IMG/VR virus record: IMGVR_UViG_3300033148_004740
Span: 1 to 64,000 of that record
Length of the DNA stretch: 64,000 bases
Direction: 5' to 3' (one strand)
Source: a virus
Shown one piece after another: positions 9,503-16,283 of the stretch. A program made the position numbers and the translations under genes. Each line of letters starts with the position of its first letter. The first letter of the stretch is position 1. Under the pieces are notes generated by a model. That model was not told the origin of the DNA. It searched no databases and saw only the letters and a list, made by a program, of their open reading frames with translations.

Positions 9503-9638
9503 CATGCTCGTCCCAATGGGAATCGGTATAGCAATAGGTGGTGGACTGCTGTGGGTACTAGTAGAACTATGGCCTCTACTGCTAATTGGTGGTGGACTTC
9601 TCCTCGCATTCAAACAGATGATAAACCAGAACACCTAG
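9489..9638 (+). CDS. Very small hydrophobic membrane protein (49 aa)
   Basis: The gap between the polymerase and the phosphoesterase genes holds an ATG frame of 49 codons that overlaps the polymerase stop by 14 bases. The protein has two hydrophobic stretches with Gly-rich cores (IGIAIGGGLLWVL and LLLIGGGLLLAF), split by a single Glu/Trp/Pro turn, and a short polar end. It could form a helical hairpin or one long membrane helix. It has the size and look of a small holin or membrane regulator, but its place among replication genes does not favour lysis. Function unknown. Confidence 0.6.
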   Translation: MNTNNMLVPMGIGIAIGGGLLWVLVELWPLLLIGGGLLLAFKQMINQNT

Positions 9639-9647
9639 GAGCCTCCA

Positions 9648-10817
9648 ATGATTTGGAATGATGAACAGCTGGACTTTTTGAGACAGCACCTAACATTCAA
9701 TACCAAAGAAATCTATATGCTGTACGAGGAGGAGTATGGATCTGGTCACCGTAGCTACGACTCTGTGCAGAAGAAGATCAAGGTACTGCGGGACGCCTTT
9801 GATCCAGAAGAGATTGAGCACGATGATGACGATGAAGTCAACTCTCGCCTAGCCGCCTTGCTAGGAGAAGAGAGTCATCTCTATATCCCAGCAGTTACTT
9901 CCAAGATGAAGTCGCTCCTCACTATGAGGACCAAGGCCTGGCTCGAGGGAATGATTGAGACCTCAAAGAAGCTAGACTTCCCTCCTGCAAGAGCTCCAGT
10001 AGAAGGCAAGGACAGTACCCTGTGCATACTATTATCTGACCTCCACTTTGGACAACAGACTAAGTGGTATAACCTAGAGAAGGCAAGAGAGCGCCTACTC
10101 TCTATGGCTCCTGAAATCCACCAAAGAATGAGGGGCCACAAGATCGATGAGATCGCTCTAGCGATAGTAGGAGACACAGTAGAGGGAGAGGACATCTATC
10201 CTACTCAGGCTTCCCATGTACTATGTTCTACTATCGACCAGGTGATGGCATGTGCTGAAGCTCTGTGGGAACTACTGGTCCTTCTCCGTAAGCTATTCAA
10301 GGTCCCGGTGAGGGTGATCTGCGTCCCAGGTAATCATGGTCGCGCAGGGAAGACAGTATCAGAGAAGACCAACTGGGACAATGTTGTCTACCACAGCATC
10401 CGCTTGTTGATGAGGCATTACAAGGACTCTGACCTGTCCCTAGAATGTGACTTCAATCCGTTCAGGACCTTTACGGTCAAGGACAAGAAAGGCCTTGCCT
10501 ATCATGAGGGCGTGAAGCACTCAGGGACACCAGCAATGCAAGTAAAGATTGCAGGCTGGATGTTCAACTGGGAGTGTGACTTCATGGTTCATGGGCACTT
10601 CCATGAATGGAAGGTGGGCGACTGGAACGGGAAGATCATAGTGTCCAACGGATCCCTAGTGGGTCCCAATGACCTGTCCGACAGGTTAGCTAAGGATACT
10701 CCAGCTAGGCAAGCCTACTGGTTGGTCACTCCCGGTGAACCTCTACACAGCTTCGGCTTCGTAGAATGGAAAGAAGAAGATGAAGTACCACATAACGAAG
10801 AAGAGCACAAACAGTAA
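9648..10817 (+). CDS. Calcineurin-like metallophosphoesterase with N-terminal DNA-binding-like domain
   Basis: A two-metal phosphoesterase of 389 aa. The metal motifs are complete: DLH (D131, H133), GD (D176), GNH (N229, H230) and HGHFH (H315, H317, H319). The order and spacing are those of nucleases and phosphodiesterases of the Mre11/SbcD superfamily. Residues 1-50 form an unrelated helical module starting IWNDEQLDFLRQH, like a small SANT/HTH fold. A similar opening occurs in the nuclease at 15702-16277. A good ribosome site (GGAG) lies 8 bases before the ATG. The product may act on DNA or nucleotides during replication; the substrate is not evident. Confidence 0.85.
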   Translation: MIWNDEQLDFLRQHLTFNTKEIYMLYEEEYGSGHRSYDSVQKKIKVLRDAFDPEEIEHDDDDEVNSRLAALLGEESHLYIPAVTSKMKSLLTMRTKAWLEGMIETSKKLDFPPARAPVEGKDSTLCILLSDLHFGQQTKWYNLEKARERLLSMAPEIHQRMRGHKIDEIALAIVGDTVEGEDIYPTQASHVLCSTIDQVMACAEALWELLVLLRKLFKVPVRVICVPGNHGRAGKTVSEKTNWDNVVYHSIRLLMRHYKDSDLSLECDFNPFRTFTVKDKKGLAYHEGVKHSGTPAMQVKIAGWMFNWECDFMVHGHFHEWKVGDWNGKIIVSNGSLVGPNDLSDRLAKDTPARQAYWLVTPGEPLHSFGFVEWKEEDEVPHNEEEHKQ

Positions 10818-11499
10818 GACAGGCCCTATCCCTGTCACTACCAGCCCTCGAGACACCTGTCCCAAGCGTTGCCCACTAAAGGATAGTGGCTGCTATGCTG
10901 ATGGTGGACCTCTGCGCTACCACTGGGACGAAGTAAGCAAGGAAAACAGAGGAGAGGACTGGGCTACATTCATAGCTAAAATCAGGGAGCTTCCTGATGG
11001 TCAGCTATGGAGACATAACCAGGCCGGGGATCTAAAAGGAAAGAGCCGATCACTAAGGATTGACAAGCAAGCGCTAAACCAGCTATGCTCCGCTAACGAG
11101 AAGAAGAGAGGGTTCACGTATACCCACTATCAGGTTCTCGAACCTGGACTTACTTCGGAGTGGAACAAAGATGCCATTAGCAAAGCTAACGCTCGAGGCT
11201 TTACTGTCAATCTTTCTGCCGATTCTTTGGGAGAAGCTGATCGATTGGCTGAGCTCAACATCGGACCGGTTACTACAACGGTACCAAGCACGACAACTAG
11301 CACGACTCTACGTACACCTGGTGGCCGCAAAGTCCTAGTCTGTCCTGCTGCACGCAATGACAAGAAGAGACCTACCTGTGAGGCCTGTGGCCTCTGTGCT
11401 ACCCAGCGAAAAGCAATCATTGGCTTCCCTGCCCATGGCTTTAGAAAAGCAACCATTGATCAAAGCCTTGACCGCATGCAAGCGGTGATGGAGGACTAA
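10780..11499 (+). CDS. Cys-rich conserved phage protein, unknown function (239 aa)
   Basis: Begins 38 bases inside the end of the phosphoesterase gene. The N-terminus has an NSKTGPIPVTT stretch, then TCPKRCPLKDSGCYADGG with four closely spaced cysteines, and near residues 185-205 a second cluster (VCPAARN, then TCEACGLC). The two clusters could bind iron-sulfur or zinc. A conserved-looking NLSADSLGEAD stretch and a Thr/Ser-rich linker lie between them. It resembles a broadly distributed family of phage proteins with the NxKTGP plus CxxxCPLK signature, for which I know no activity. Confidence 0.7.
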   Translation: MKYHITKKSTNSKTGPIPVTTSPRDTCPKRCPLKDSGCYADGGPLRYHWDEVSKENRGEDWATFIAKIRELPDGQLWRHNQAGDLKGKSRSLRIDKQALNQLCSANEKKRGFTYTHYQVLEPGLTSEWNKDAISKANARGFTVNLSADSLGEADRLAELNIGPVTTTVPSTTTSTTLRTPGGRKVLVCPAARNDKKRPTCEACGLCATQRKAIIGFPAHGFRKATIDQSLDRMQAVMED

Positions 11500-11503
11500 G
11501 TTC

Positions 11504-11569
11504 GTGAATGCCTCTATCTGTACAGAACAGTACCAACCGGACAATGCTCCGATAGTAGTGGACATCTAA
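11504..11569 (+). CDS. Possible 21-residue leader frame ahead of dCMP deaminase
   Basis: The 69-base gap before the deaminase contains a GTG frame with GGAGG 9 bases upstream. It ends in TAA overlapping the deaminase ATG (TAATG), the same coupling style as elsewhere in this genome. The predicted peptide (VNASICTEQYQPDN, ending VVDI) has no motif. It may serve only to carry ribosomes to the next start. Evidence is limited to the ribosome site and the overlap. Confidence 0.3.
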   Translation: MNASICTEQYQPDNAPIVVDI

Positions 11570-12087
11570 TGAGAACAGACAGAACAACCTGGGACGACAC
11601 CAACATGCTCATAGCTATGGTTATGGCAAGACGTAGTCCTGATCCTAATACATGTGTTGGAACCTATGTAGTAGGGCCAGACAACAGGCCTCTAGGTATA
11701 GGGTACAACGGGACCCCAAAGGGTATCTCTCCTTCTCGTATCCCCTGGAACAGAGATTGGGCAAAGGGCTCAGATGACCAGCTAAACACCAAGTACCCGT
11801 ACATAGAGCATGCCGAGAGGAACGCAATAGGTAATTCCAAGGCAGACCTTACTGGCGCAAAGTTATATGCTACACTGTACCCATGTGACAGCTGTGCCAA
11901 GGCTATCATACAGGCAGGAATCAAAGAAGTAATCTACCTCGACAACAAGTACGAAGACCAATGGTTTACCAAAGCGGCAGCATGGATGTTGTCAGAAGTA
12001 GATATCCACACGAGGCAACACCAATGGCACCAGTCGATTCTCTCGAACCTGGAAACAATTCAAAACACTATTCATTCGATGATCTAG
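11569..12087 (+). CDS. Deoxycytidylate (dCMP) deaminase
   Basis: Zinc enzyme converting dCMP to dUMP, the precursor for thymidylate. The 172-residue length is typical. The zinc site is the HAERNAI motif (H81, proton-shuttling E83) with PCDSCAK (C106, C109). The GYNGTPKG stretch is the usual nucleotide-binding region of the ComEB/T4 dCMP deaminase family. It belongs with the ribonucleotide reductase in a phage dNTP-supply set; no thymidylate synthase is visible in the window. The presence of a uracil-DNA glycosylase 2 kb downstream fits a phage that raises dUMP pools but keeps uracil out of its DNA. Confidence 0.93.
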   Translation: MRTDRTTWDDTNMLIAMVMARRSPDPNTCVGTYVVGPDNRPLGIGYNGTPKGISPSRIPWNRDWAKGSDDQLNTKYPYIEHAERNAIGNSKADLTGAKLYATLYPCDSCAKAIIQAGIKEVIYLDNKYEDQWFTKAAAWMLSEVDIHTRQHQWHQSILSNLETIQNTIHSMI

Positions 12088-12446
12088 TTCTCTGTGGTTA
12101 CGGAAGACCGAGGGACATAACAGGCTTCTCTCTTCGAGAAGCAGTGCCTCAGTTTGACTGGGCTAAGGGCAAAAGAGTAGTTGAAATCTCCTTTTCGAGA
12201 AAAGAATACTTAGATGGGGGAATGCCTAATGGCCCATATTCAATCATAATTCACTCAGTAACAAACAGAGAAGTACTACTCTCTGAACTCTACATCGTAG
12301 ATATAGTTGGAGACACACTAGCCCTGATAGGCGCGGCAGACCAATCACTCATTGCATTCGAAGAGAAGATAAAAAGGATGGAAGAAGAGGAGCGAAAGCA
12401 CCCCGGTCTCGTACGAATGAGACTAATGGTGCAGGAGGATGAGTAA
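12024..12446 (+). CDS. Protein of unknown function (about 140 aa)
   Basis: The frame is open from 11961, but the ATG at 12024 has GAGG 8 bases upstream and limits the overlap with the deaminase to 64 bases, so I choose it. The protein starts MAPVDSLEPGNN, has a beta-rich middle (RVVEISFSRKEYL, then YSIIIHSVTNREVLLSELYIV) and ends in a charged helix (EEKIKRMEEEERKH). No family is recognised. The stop is immediately followed by the GTG of the phoH-like gene, so the two are probably co-translated. Confidence 0.65.
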   Translation: MAPVDSLEPGNNSKHYSFDDLVLCGYGRPRDITGFSLREAVPQFDWAKGKRVVEISFSRKEYLDGGMPNGPYSIIIHSVTNREVLLSELYIVDIVGDTLALIGAADQSLIAFEEKIKRMEEEERKHPGLVRMRLMVQEDE

Positions 12447-13313
12447 GTGGCACAATCTTACACTGGAGTCAGAGTAATAGAGGTTAGACCAGAAATTATC
12501 AGCGAGCTCTACAGTGAGAAGTCCATTAGCGTCAATTTCAACAAGAACTACAAGTTCTTCCAGAACGAATACATAGTAGTCAAGTCAGGCGGACAGCAGT
12601 CAGCTCTCACCAGGGTGGTAGGAGATAAGCTGGCTCTGCTACGCTTTCCAGATAGCTTCGCGGTTAGTGGAGTCTCTCCACGCAACAAAGAGCAAAAGAT
12701 GGCCTTCGATGCCCTCATAGATGATCGTATCAAGGTCGTAGTACTAACGGGAAAGGCAGGGACAGGAAAGACCTTGCTCACCCTTGCAGCAGCACTGCAC
12801 AAGATAGAAGAGAAACAGAACACCTTCAAGAAGATCATCCTGACCCGCCCAATGTCCTGGGTAGGGAAGCATGGTCTAGGAGCTCTCCCTGGTGATGTCG
12901 ACGAGAAGTTCGGTCCATACCTAGAGAACTACATGTGCAACATCTCTCACCTCTTGGGTGATGATGAACGTAAGATAGGCATAGCAACTGATGCGTACAA
13001 CATGGAGTTCGTTCCTCTCCAGCTGATCAGGGGAGCTAGCTGGGCTAACACCTGGATCATAGCTGACGAGTGTCAGGTGCTAGACTTCCAGGAGTTCGTT
13101 GCCCTGGGGACTAGAGTAGGAGAGGGGTCAAAGATAGTGATCATGGGAGACCTCGGACAAAGAGACGAGAAGATACCTAAAGAGAAGACGGGTATCTACA
13201 GGTTCATCAATGATCGCAACGTACAAGAGAGTCAACTAGTGGCTTCTCTAGAGCTTCTCAAGTGTGAGCGCAGCGCAGTAGCTGAGCTCTTTGCCTCAGT
13301 ATTCAATGTCTAA
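12447..13313 (+). CDS. phoH: PhoH-like P-loop ATPase
   Basis: A 288-residue member of the PhoH family, common in marine and gut phages and related to the helicase superfamily 1 core. Walker A is GKAGTGKT at 102-109, after the typical SPRNKEQKMAFDAL motif. The RPMSWVGKHGLGALPGD region is the conserved family signature, and Walker B is IIADECQ (D207, E208). A GDLGQRD sensor motif follows. The start is GTG directly after the previous stop, with GGAGG 8 bases upstream. RNA or DNA unwinding has been suggested for the family; the phage role is not known. Confidence 0.9.
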   Translation: MAQSYTGVRVIEVRPEIISELYSEKSISVNFNKNYKFFQNEYIVVKSGGQQSALTRVVGDKLALLRFPDSFAVSGVSPRNKEQKMAFDALIDDRIKVVVLTGKAGTGKTLLTLAAALHKIEEKQNTFKKIILTRPMSWVGKHGLGALPGDVDEKFGPYLENYMCNISHLLGDDERKIGIATDAYNMEFVPLQLIRGASWANTWIIADECQVLDFQEFVALGTRVGEGSKIVIMGDLGQRDEKIPKEKTGIYRFINDRNVQESQLVASLELLKCERSAVAELFASVFNV

Positions 13314-13343
13314 ATGGCTTTTGATAGTATAGGAAGGTACACA

Positions 13344-13553
13344 ATGCCAAGAGATTTTCCTATCATTGCTTCAAAGGGAGAGGTGAGGTTCGACACAGAA
13401 ACTGCAACCTTCTGGATGTATGATGAGGGATGGCAGAACCTTGGACTCACTAAAGAAGAGGCCACTACTCTTCAGAGTAAATATAAGGAAAATCTTGCTC
13501 AGCTAGAAACCAAGCTCAAGAAGGATTATCTAGACGAGAAGATGAAAGGTTAG
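13344..13553 (+). CDS. Small protein, first of two tandem paralogues (69 aa)
   Basis: The frame is open from the ATG at 13314, which abuts the phoH stop. The ATG at 13344 has a better ribosome site (AGGAAGG, 6 bases) and aligns with the start of the neighbouring paralogue, so I prefer it. The protein has a short beta-rich N-half with a GEVRFDTET-x4-W pattern and ends in DYLDEKMKG. The next gene shares the acidic DxET-x-MxxYD pattern and the YLDxKMKG tail. Function unknown; the fold might be a small beta-sandwich of virion or scaffold type. Confidence 0.65.
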   Translation: MPRDFPIIASKGEVRFDTETATFWMYDEGWQNLGLTKEEATTLQSKYKENLAQLETKLKKDYLDEKMKG

Positions 13554-13556
13554 CAG

Positions 13557-13778
13557 ATGCTTCCTAAATTCCCAGAGCACGGGGATGTCGGTCTCGATGA
13601 CGAGACGCCCATGTTCTACGACGGATACGCTAAAGAATGGTTACCTATCCTTATCAACAGTAAGGGAGAAGCGTGGACCAGAAGAGACCTAATCCCTAGA
13701 GGATACATCTGTGAGCTGATTCAAGAGGAGATAGTTGTTCCCCAACCAAACTATCTGGATCAGAAAATGAAAGGCTAG
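13557..13778 (+). CDS. Small protein, second of two tandem paralogues (73 aa)
   Basis: Follows its paralogue after a 3-base gap. Shared features are a start with a Pro-Phe-Pro turn, the segment GDVGLDDETPMFYDGY, an aromatic W-x-P/L position, and the ending YLDQKMKG, almost the same as DYLDEKMKG in the partner. The middle differs (RRDLIPRGYICELIQEE here, LTKEEATTLQSKY there). The identical tail in otherwise divergent proteins suggests that the C-terminus is a binding peptide or processing signal. No known family is recognised. Confidence 0.65.
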   Translation: MLPKFPEHGDVGLDDETPMFYDGYAKEWLPILINSKGEAWTRRDLIPRGYICELIQEEIVVPQPNYLDQKMKG

Positions 13779-13780
13779 TA

Positions 13781-14431
13781 ATGAGACCCATCGAAAACAA
13801 GGACGAAGTAGAATTCGTCAGTACAGAGAGTTTGCGCCTGTCCCTAACAAGTAGGGGATGCAGGCTTTGTGAGCTGGGATTCCAGCCCGAGATCAATGGC
13901 TGTTGTGTGGCCAGAGGACCTGACTCTGCGATCAAGATGATCGTAGGTGAGGCCCCTGGAAAAGAGGAAGACTCTACACGTCAACCCTTCACTGGCCCTG
14001 CCGGTAAGCTTCTAGATGAAATCTGGAATGCTGTTGGCATGAAGACCAGTGACTGGTACCTCACCAACGTGGTCTTATGTAGACCGGTAGCCAAGAAGGA
14101 TTCAGGGAAGGAAAACCACACACCTCACGTGGCACAGAGGCGCAACTGTAGACCGTTCCTAGACGCTCAGATTTCGCTTGTGAAGCCCAAAATCATCGTC
14201 ACCCTGGGCAAGGTAGCATCAGAGGCCATCCTGGGCCCTGACATGGTCCCTAGGATCGGTGACGTAAGAGGTAAAATCTTTAGGGAGTTCAAGGCTTTGG
14301 TGTTCCCAATGCTACACCCAGCTGCTATACTCCACTCTTCATCTAACCCCGAACAGATGAAGAAGTACAAGCAACAAACCTGGGATGATGTACGATCCCT
14401 CAAGAGACTAATTGATAAGGAGAACATCTAA
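13781..14431 (+). CDS. udg: Family 4-type uracil-DNA glycosylase
   Basis: Removes uracil from DNA. The 216-residue protein has all hallmarks of the iron-sulfur family: CxxC near the N-terminus (C27, C30), the catalytic motif GEAPGKEED at 56-64, FTGPAGKLLDE, YLTNVVLCRP (C100) with a fourth ligand in NCRPF (C123), and the second active-site motif LHPAA (H179). It starts 2 bases after the paralogue pair and ends 1 base before the next ATG. Together with dCMP deaminase and RecA it forms a repair and nucleotide set. Confidence 0.92.
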   Translation: MRPIENKDEVEFVSTESLRLSLTSRGCRLCELGFQPEINGCCVARGPDSAIKMIVGEAPGKEEDSTRQPFTGPAGKLLDEIWNAVGMKTSDWYLTNVVLCRPVAKKDSGKENHTPHVAQRRNCRPFLDAQISLVKPKIIVTLGKVASEAILGPDMVPRIGDVRGKIFREFKALVFPMLHPAAILHSSSNPEQMKKYKQQTWDDVRSLKRLIDKENI

Positions 14432-14432
14432 A

Positions 14433-14960
14433 ATGGATGACAACGTAATCGATCTACCGACCTCGAGAACAGAGGACAATACAACTGAGCCAGCAGCTCC
14501 AGTCGTAGAGAACCTAGAGGATCAGCTAGAGAAGCGGTCCGAGAAGAGTGCAGAGTTCATGGTTGATCTCATGGACAAGCAGCGCAAGGAAGGCCTCGAA
14601 CTACTTCTCAAGAAGCTCGAGGGACTGAGCAGCAGCCGCGAGGTCCTTGACGATGCAAAGGCTGAGAATGTTACCAGGTTCCTGGGACAGGGACTAGGGG
14701 CTAGCTCTCAGACCCTTCAGGCACTGAGTGCATTGATCGATGTGCTTGTTCATGATGTCGGTGTTACCGTCCAGAACATCCATCGCCACGCAATGGGACT
14801 AGAGCAGATCTCTACTCATCTCCAAGCGCTAATGAACCTCGCCCTTGAGAAGGGCATCGTTACCGAGGAAGAGATGAGGGAAGAGGTAGGGAAGGTCCTG
14901 AATCCAGAACCTCCTACCAGTCCTGAGAAGGAAGACGAGTCTGTTACAGAGGAGGTGTAA
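14433..14960 (+). CDS. Acidic helical protein of unknown function (175 aa)
   Basis: The ATG at 14433 lies one base after the glycosylase stop, with AGGAGA upstream; an in-frame start 21 bases earlier lies inside the neighbour and is less likely. The protein is disordered and acidic at both ends (SRTEDNTTEPAAPV; PEPPTSPEKEDES). The middle is strongly helical, with heptad-like Leu spacing (LEDQLEKRSEKSAEFMVDLMDKQ, in part) and a TLQALSALIDVLVHDVG segment. This looks like a scaffold or adaptor. It is the last plus-strand gene and meets the minus-strand unit tail to tail. Confidence 0.7.
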   Translation: MDDNVIDLPTSRTEDNTTEPAAPVVENLEDQLEKRSEKSAEFMVDLMDKQRKEGLELLLKKLEGLSSSREVLDDAKAENVTRFLGQGLGASSQTLQALSALIDVLVHDVGVTVQNIHRHAMGLEQISTHLQALMNLALEKGIVTEEEMREEVGKVLNPEPPTSPEKEDESVTEEV

Positions 14961-15183
14961 AGGTCAGCTCAATATACTGGCCTGCTACATAATGCATCTC
15001 TGTAATTAGAGGCTTACTTCGTAGCACATGAGCGAGTGTCTGCGCCACCTCATCGATGGATCGCTTATGCAGGTCCTCGATGCCAGGTGGGTAGACACGC
15101 TCGGTCTTACTTCCACCACTCTTTCCCTGCTCACTCAACATCTCTCTCACATGATCAGACTGATCTCTTTTATGCATTACCAT
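14944..15183 (-). CDS. Small protein of unknown function (79 aa), end of the minus-strand unit
   Basis: Starts with ATG at 15183, with AAGGAG 5 bases upstream and a 14-base overlap with the sigma-like gene; this supports a real coupled gene. Its end overlaps the last plus-strand gene by 17 bases tail to tail. The protein has a charged N-half and a helical segment SIDEVAQTLAHVL, and ends YIELTFTPPL. The final hydrophobic beta-strand may pack into a small fold. No family is recognised. Confidence 0.6.
   Translation of the reverse strand: MVMHKRDQSDHVREMLSEQGKSGGSKTERVYPPGIEDLHKRSIDEVAQTLAHVLRSKPLITEMHYVAGQYIELTFTPPL
14961..14983. terminator. Hairpin at the convergent junction, possible weak terminator
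   Basis: Seven-base arms (AGGTCAG and CTGGCCT, one G-T wobble) flank a nine-base loop directly after the last plus-strand stop. Neither side has a proper T-run; the minus-strand side is followed by TTTACACC only. It sits in the coding end of the minus-strand gene. Position favours a role in stopping convergent transcription, but the structure is short. Confidence 0.3.
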
Positions 15184-15700
15184 AATGGCTCCTTAGTTGC
15201 CCGAAGATCTCTTCGAGGCGAGTTCTGATAGTCTTTCTATCCTTCTGCAATATCTCTGCTATCTCATTTATAGACTTTTCTTGTCCATATTTCAAGTAGA
15301 TTAGGTACTTCTCCCACTTAGTCAGAGGGAGATCCGTAGTCGTTATCCAAGAGAAATCCCATGAAGATGTAGCAGGGTCATAGCGACCTATTTCATCAGT
15401 TTCGTGTCCGATACCTTGTAGCCAGTCTCTGAGTCCCCACACTGATCGTCGGAGTAGATAGGATCGAAGGCGAGAGTTTGGCTTGTTTTGCACATACTGG
15501 GCGTAGTAATCGGTCCAAAGCATCGCGAGCTGTTGGCGAAAATCTTCTTCTTCCAACTGTCCATATAGATCTGCGCTAATACAGCGTCCAATGGCCCTAA
15601 TGTGCCCCTTGGTGGAGGGAATAGGTCGAGCTGTATAGGCTCGCCAGGCTGCTTCAACCAGATCCTCATAGTCGCTCCTATACTCTGTGAAGATGTCCAT
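15170..15700 (-). CDS. Sigma-factor-like protein with C-terminal HTH
   Basis: A 176-residue protein with the layout of a small alternative sigma factor. The N-terminal helices (YEDLVEAAWRAYTARP and the ISADLYGQLEEEDFRQQ region) are region-2-like, and a C-terminal helix-turn-helix at about 127-170 (LTKWEKYLIYLKYGQEKSIN, then EIAEILQKDRKTIRTRLEE) matches the region 4 / LuxR-type pattern. Phage sigma factors redirect host RNA polymerase to late genes. It lies 1 base after the nuclease gene and overlaps the next gene. Match to region 2 is loose, so it could also be a plain transcriptional regulator. Confidence 0.65.
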   Translation of the reverse strand: MDIFTEYRSDYEDLVEAAWRAYTARPIPSTKGHIRAIGRCISADLYGQLEEEDFRQQLAMLWTDYYAQYVQNKPNSRLRSYLLRRSVWGLRDWLQGIGHETDEIGRYDPATSSWDFSWITTTDLPLTKWEKYLIYLKYGQEKSINEIAEILQKDRKTIRTRLEEIFGQLRSHYGNA

Positions 15701-15701
15701 G

Positions 15702-16277
15702 CTATTCCCAGTGGGGAAGAGTGGTTTTGTGTATCTTATCGAGCTGATTGATATAGGCCATGCGCGGCACGCCTAGACTTTCGAAGAACTTGTCAGCTTT
15801 GGTACCAGGCCGACCAACGATAGCTCTCATCCTAGCGAACTCCAGAGGATAGAACTTCTTAAAGCGCCTGATGGCTGTCATCCCCTTGGCATCCAACATT
15901 CCCTTCACTTCCACCCATAATGCCCCTACCTTGAAGTCTGGACAGTAGCTCACTGTACCTCTCTTGATCCCGTGCTCGAGGAACGAGAATACCTGCGGCT
16001 CATACTGCCATTGCATTCCCTTAAAGTTGAACCAACGAGCTACGTTAGCTTCCCAGTTAGAGCGGAAGAACTGCTTGAGATCAGCTCTCTTACCAATGAC
16101 AGACCTTCTGCCCATCTTCTTGGTGACCTTTTTACCGTCGAGCTCGTCGCACTTCCTGTTCACAGCGGCCCTGGACTTAGCAAGTGCCAGAGAGAGCTGG
16201 TTAATGGACATCGTGGTTCGATTAGCTTTTAGGAAGTCAGTCTCTACAGGAGACCAGACTACTTTATGAAATCTCAT
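15702..16277 (-). CDS. PD-(D/E)XK-type endonuclease with N-terminal HTH-like segment
   Basis: A 191-residue protein. Residues 5-45 (VVWSPVETDFLKANRTT on to AAVNRKCDEL) look like a small helical DNA-binding module, similar in opening to the metallophosphoesterase at 9648. Residues 70-130 form a restriction-endonuclease fold. SNWEANVARWF carries the helix Glu (E76), YEPQVF the following strand, and YCPDFKV (D114) with WVEVKG (E123, K125) gives the PD-x-ExK active site. This arrangement is common in phage nucleases of the T7 endonuclease I / TnsA group and in DUF1064-like proteins. A role in recombination or packaging-intermediate resolution is plausible. Confidence 0.8.
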   Translation of the reverse strand: MRFHKVVWSPVETDFLKANRTTMSINQLSLALAKSRAAVNRKCDELDGKKVTKKMGRRSVIGKRADLKQFFRSNWEANVARWFNFKGMQWQYEPQVFSFLEHGIKRGTVSYCPDFKVGALWVEVKGMLDAKGMTAIRRFKKFYPLEFARMRAIVGRPGTKADKFFESLGVPRMAYINQLDKIHKTTLPHWE

Positions 16278-16283
16278 GCAATT

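Noticed and set aside
15028-15228. Plus-strand frame of 66 codons near the convergent junction
   Set aside because: It is antisense to the 79-aa minus-strand gene, which has AAGGAG and a coupled overlap; the plus-strand frame has neither.
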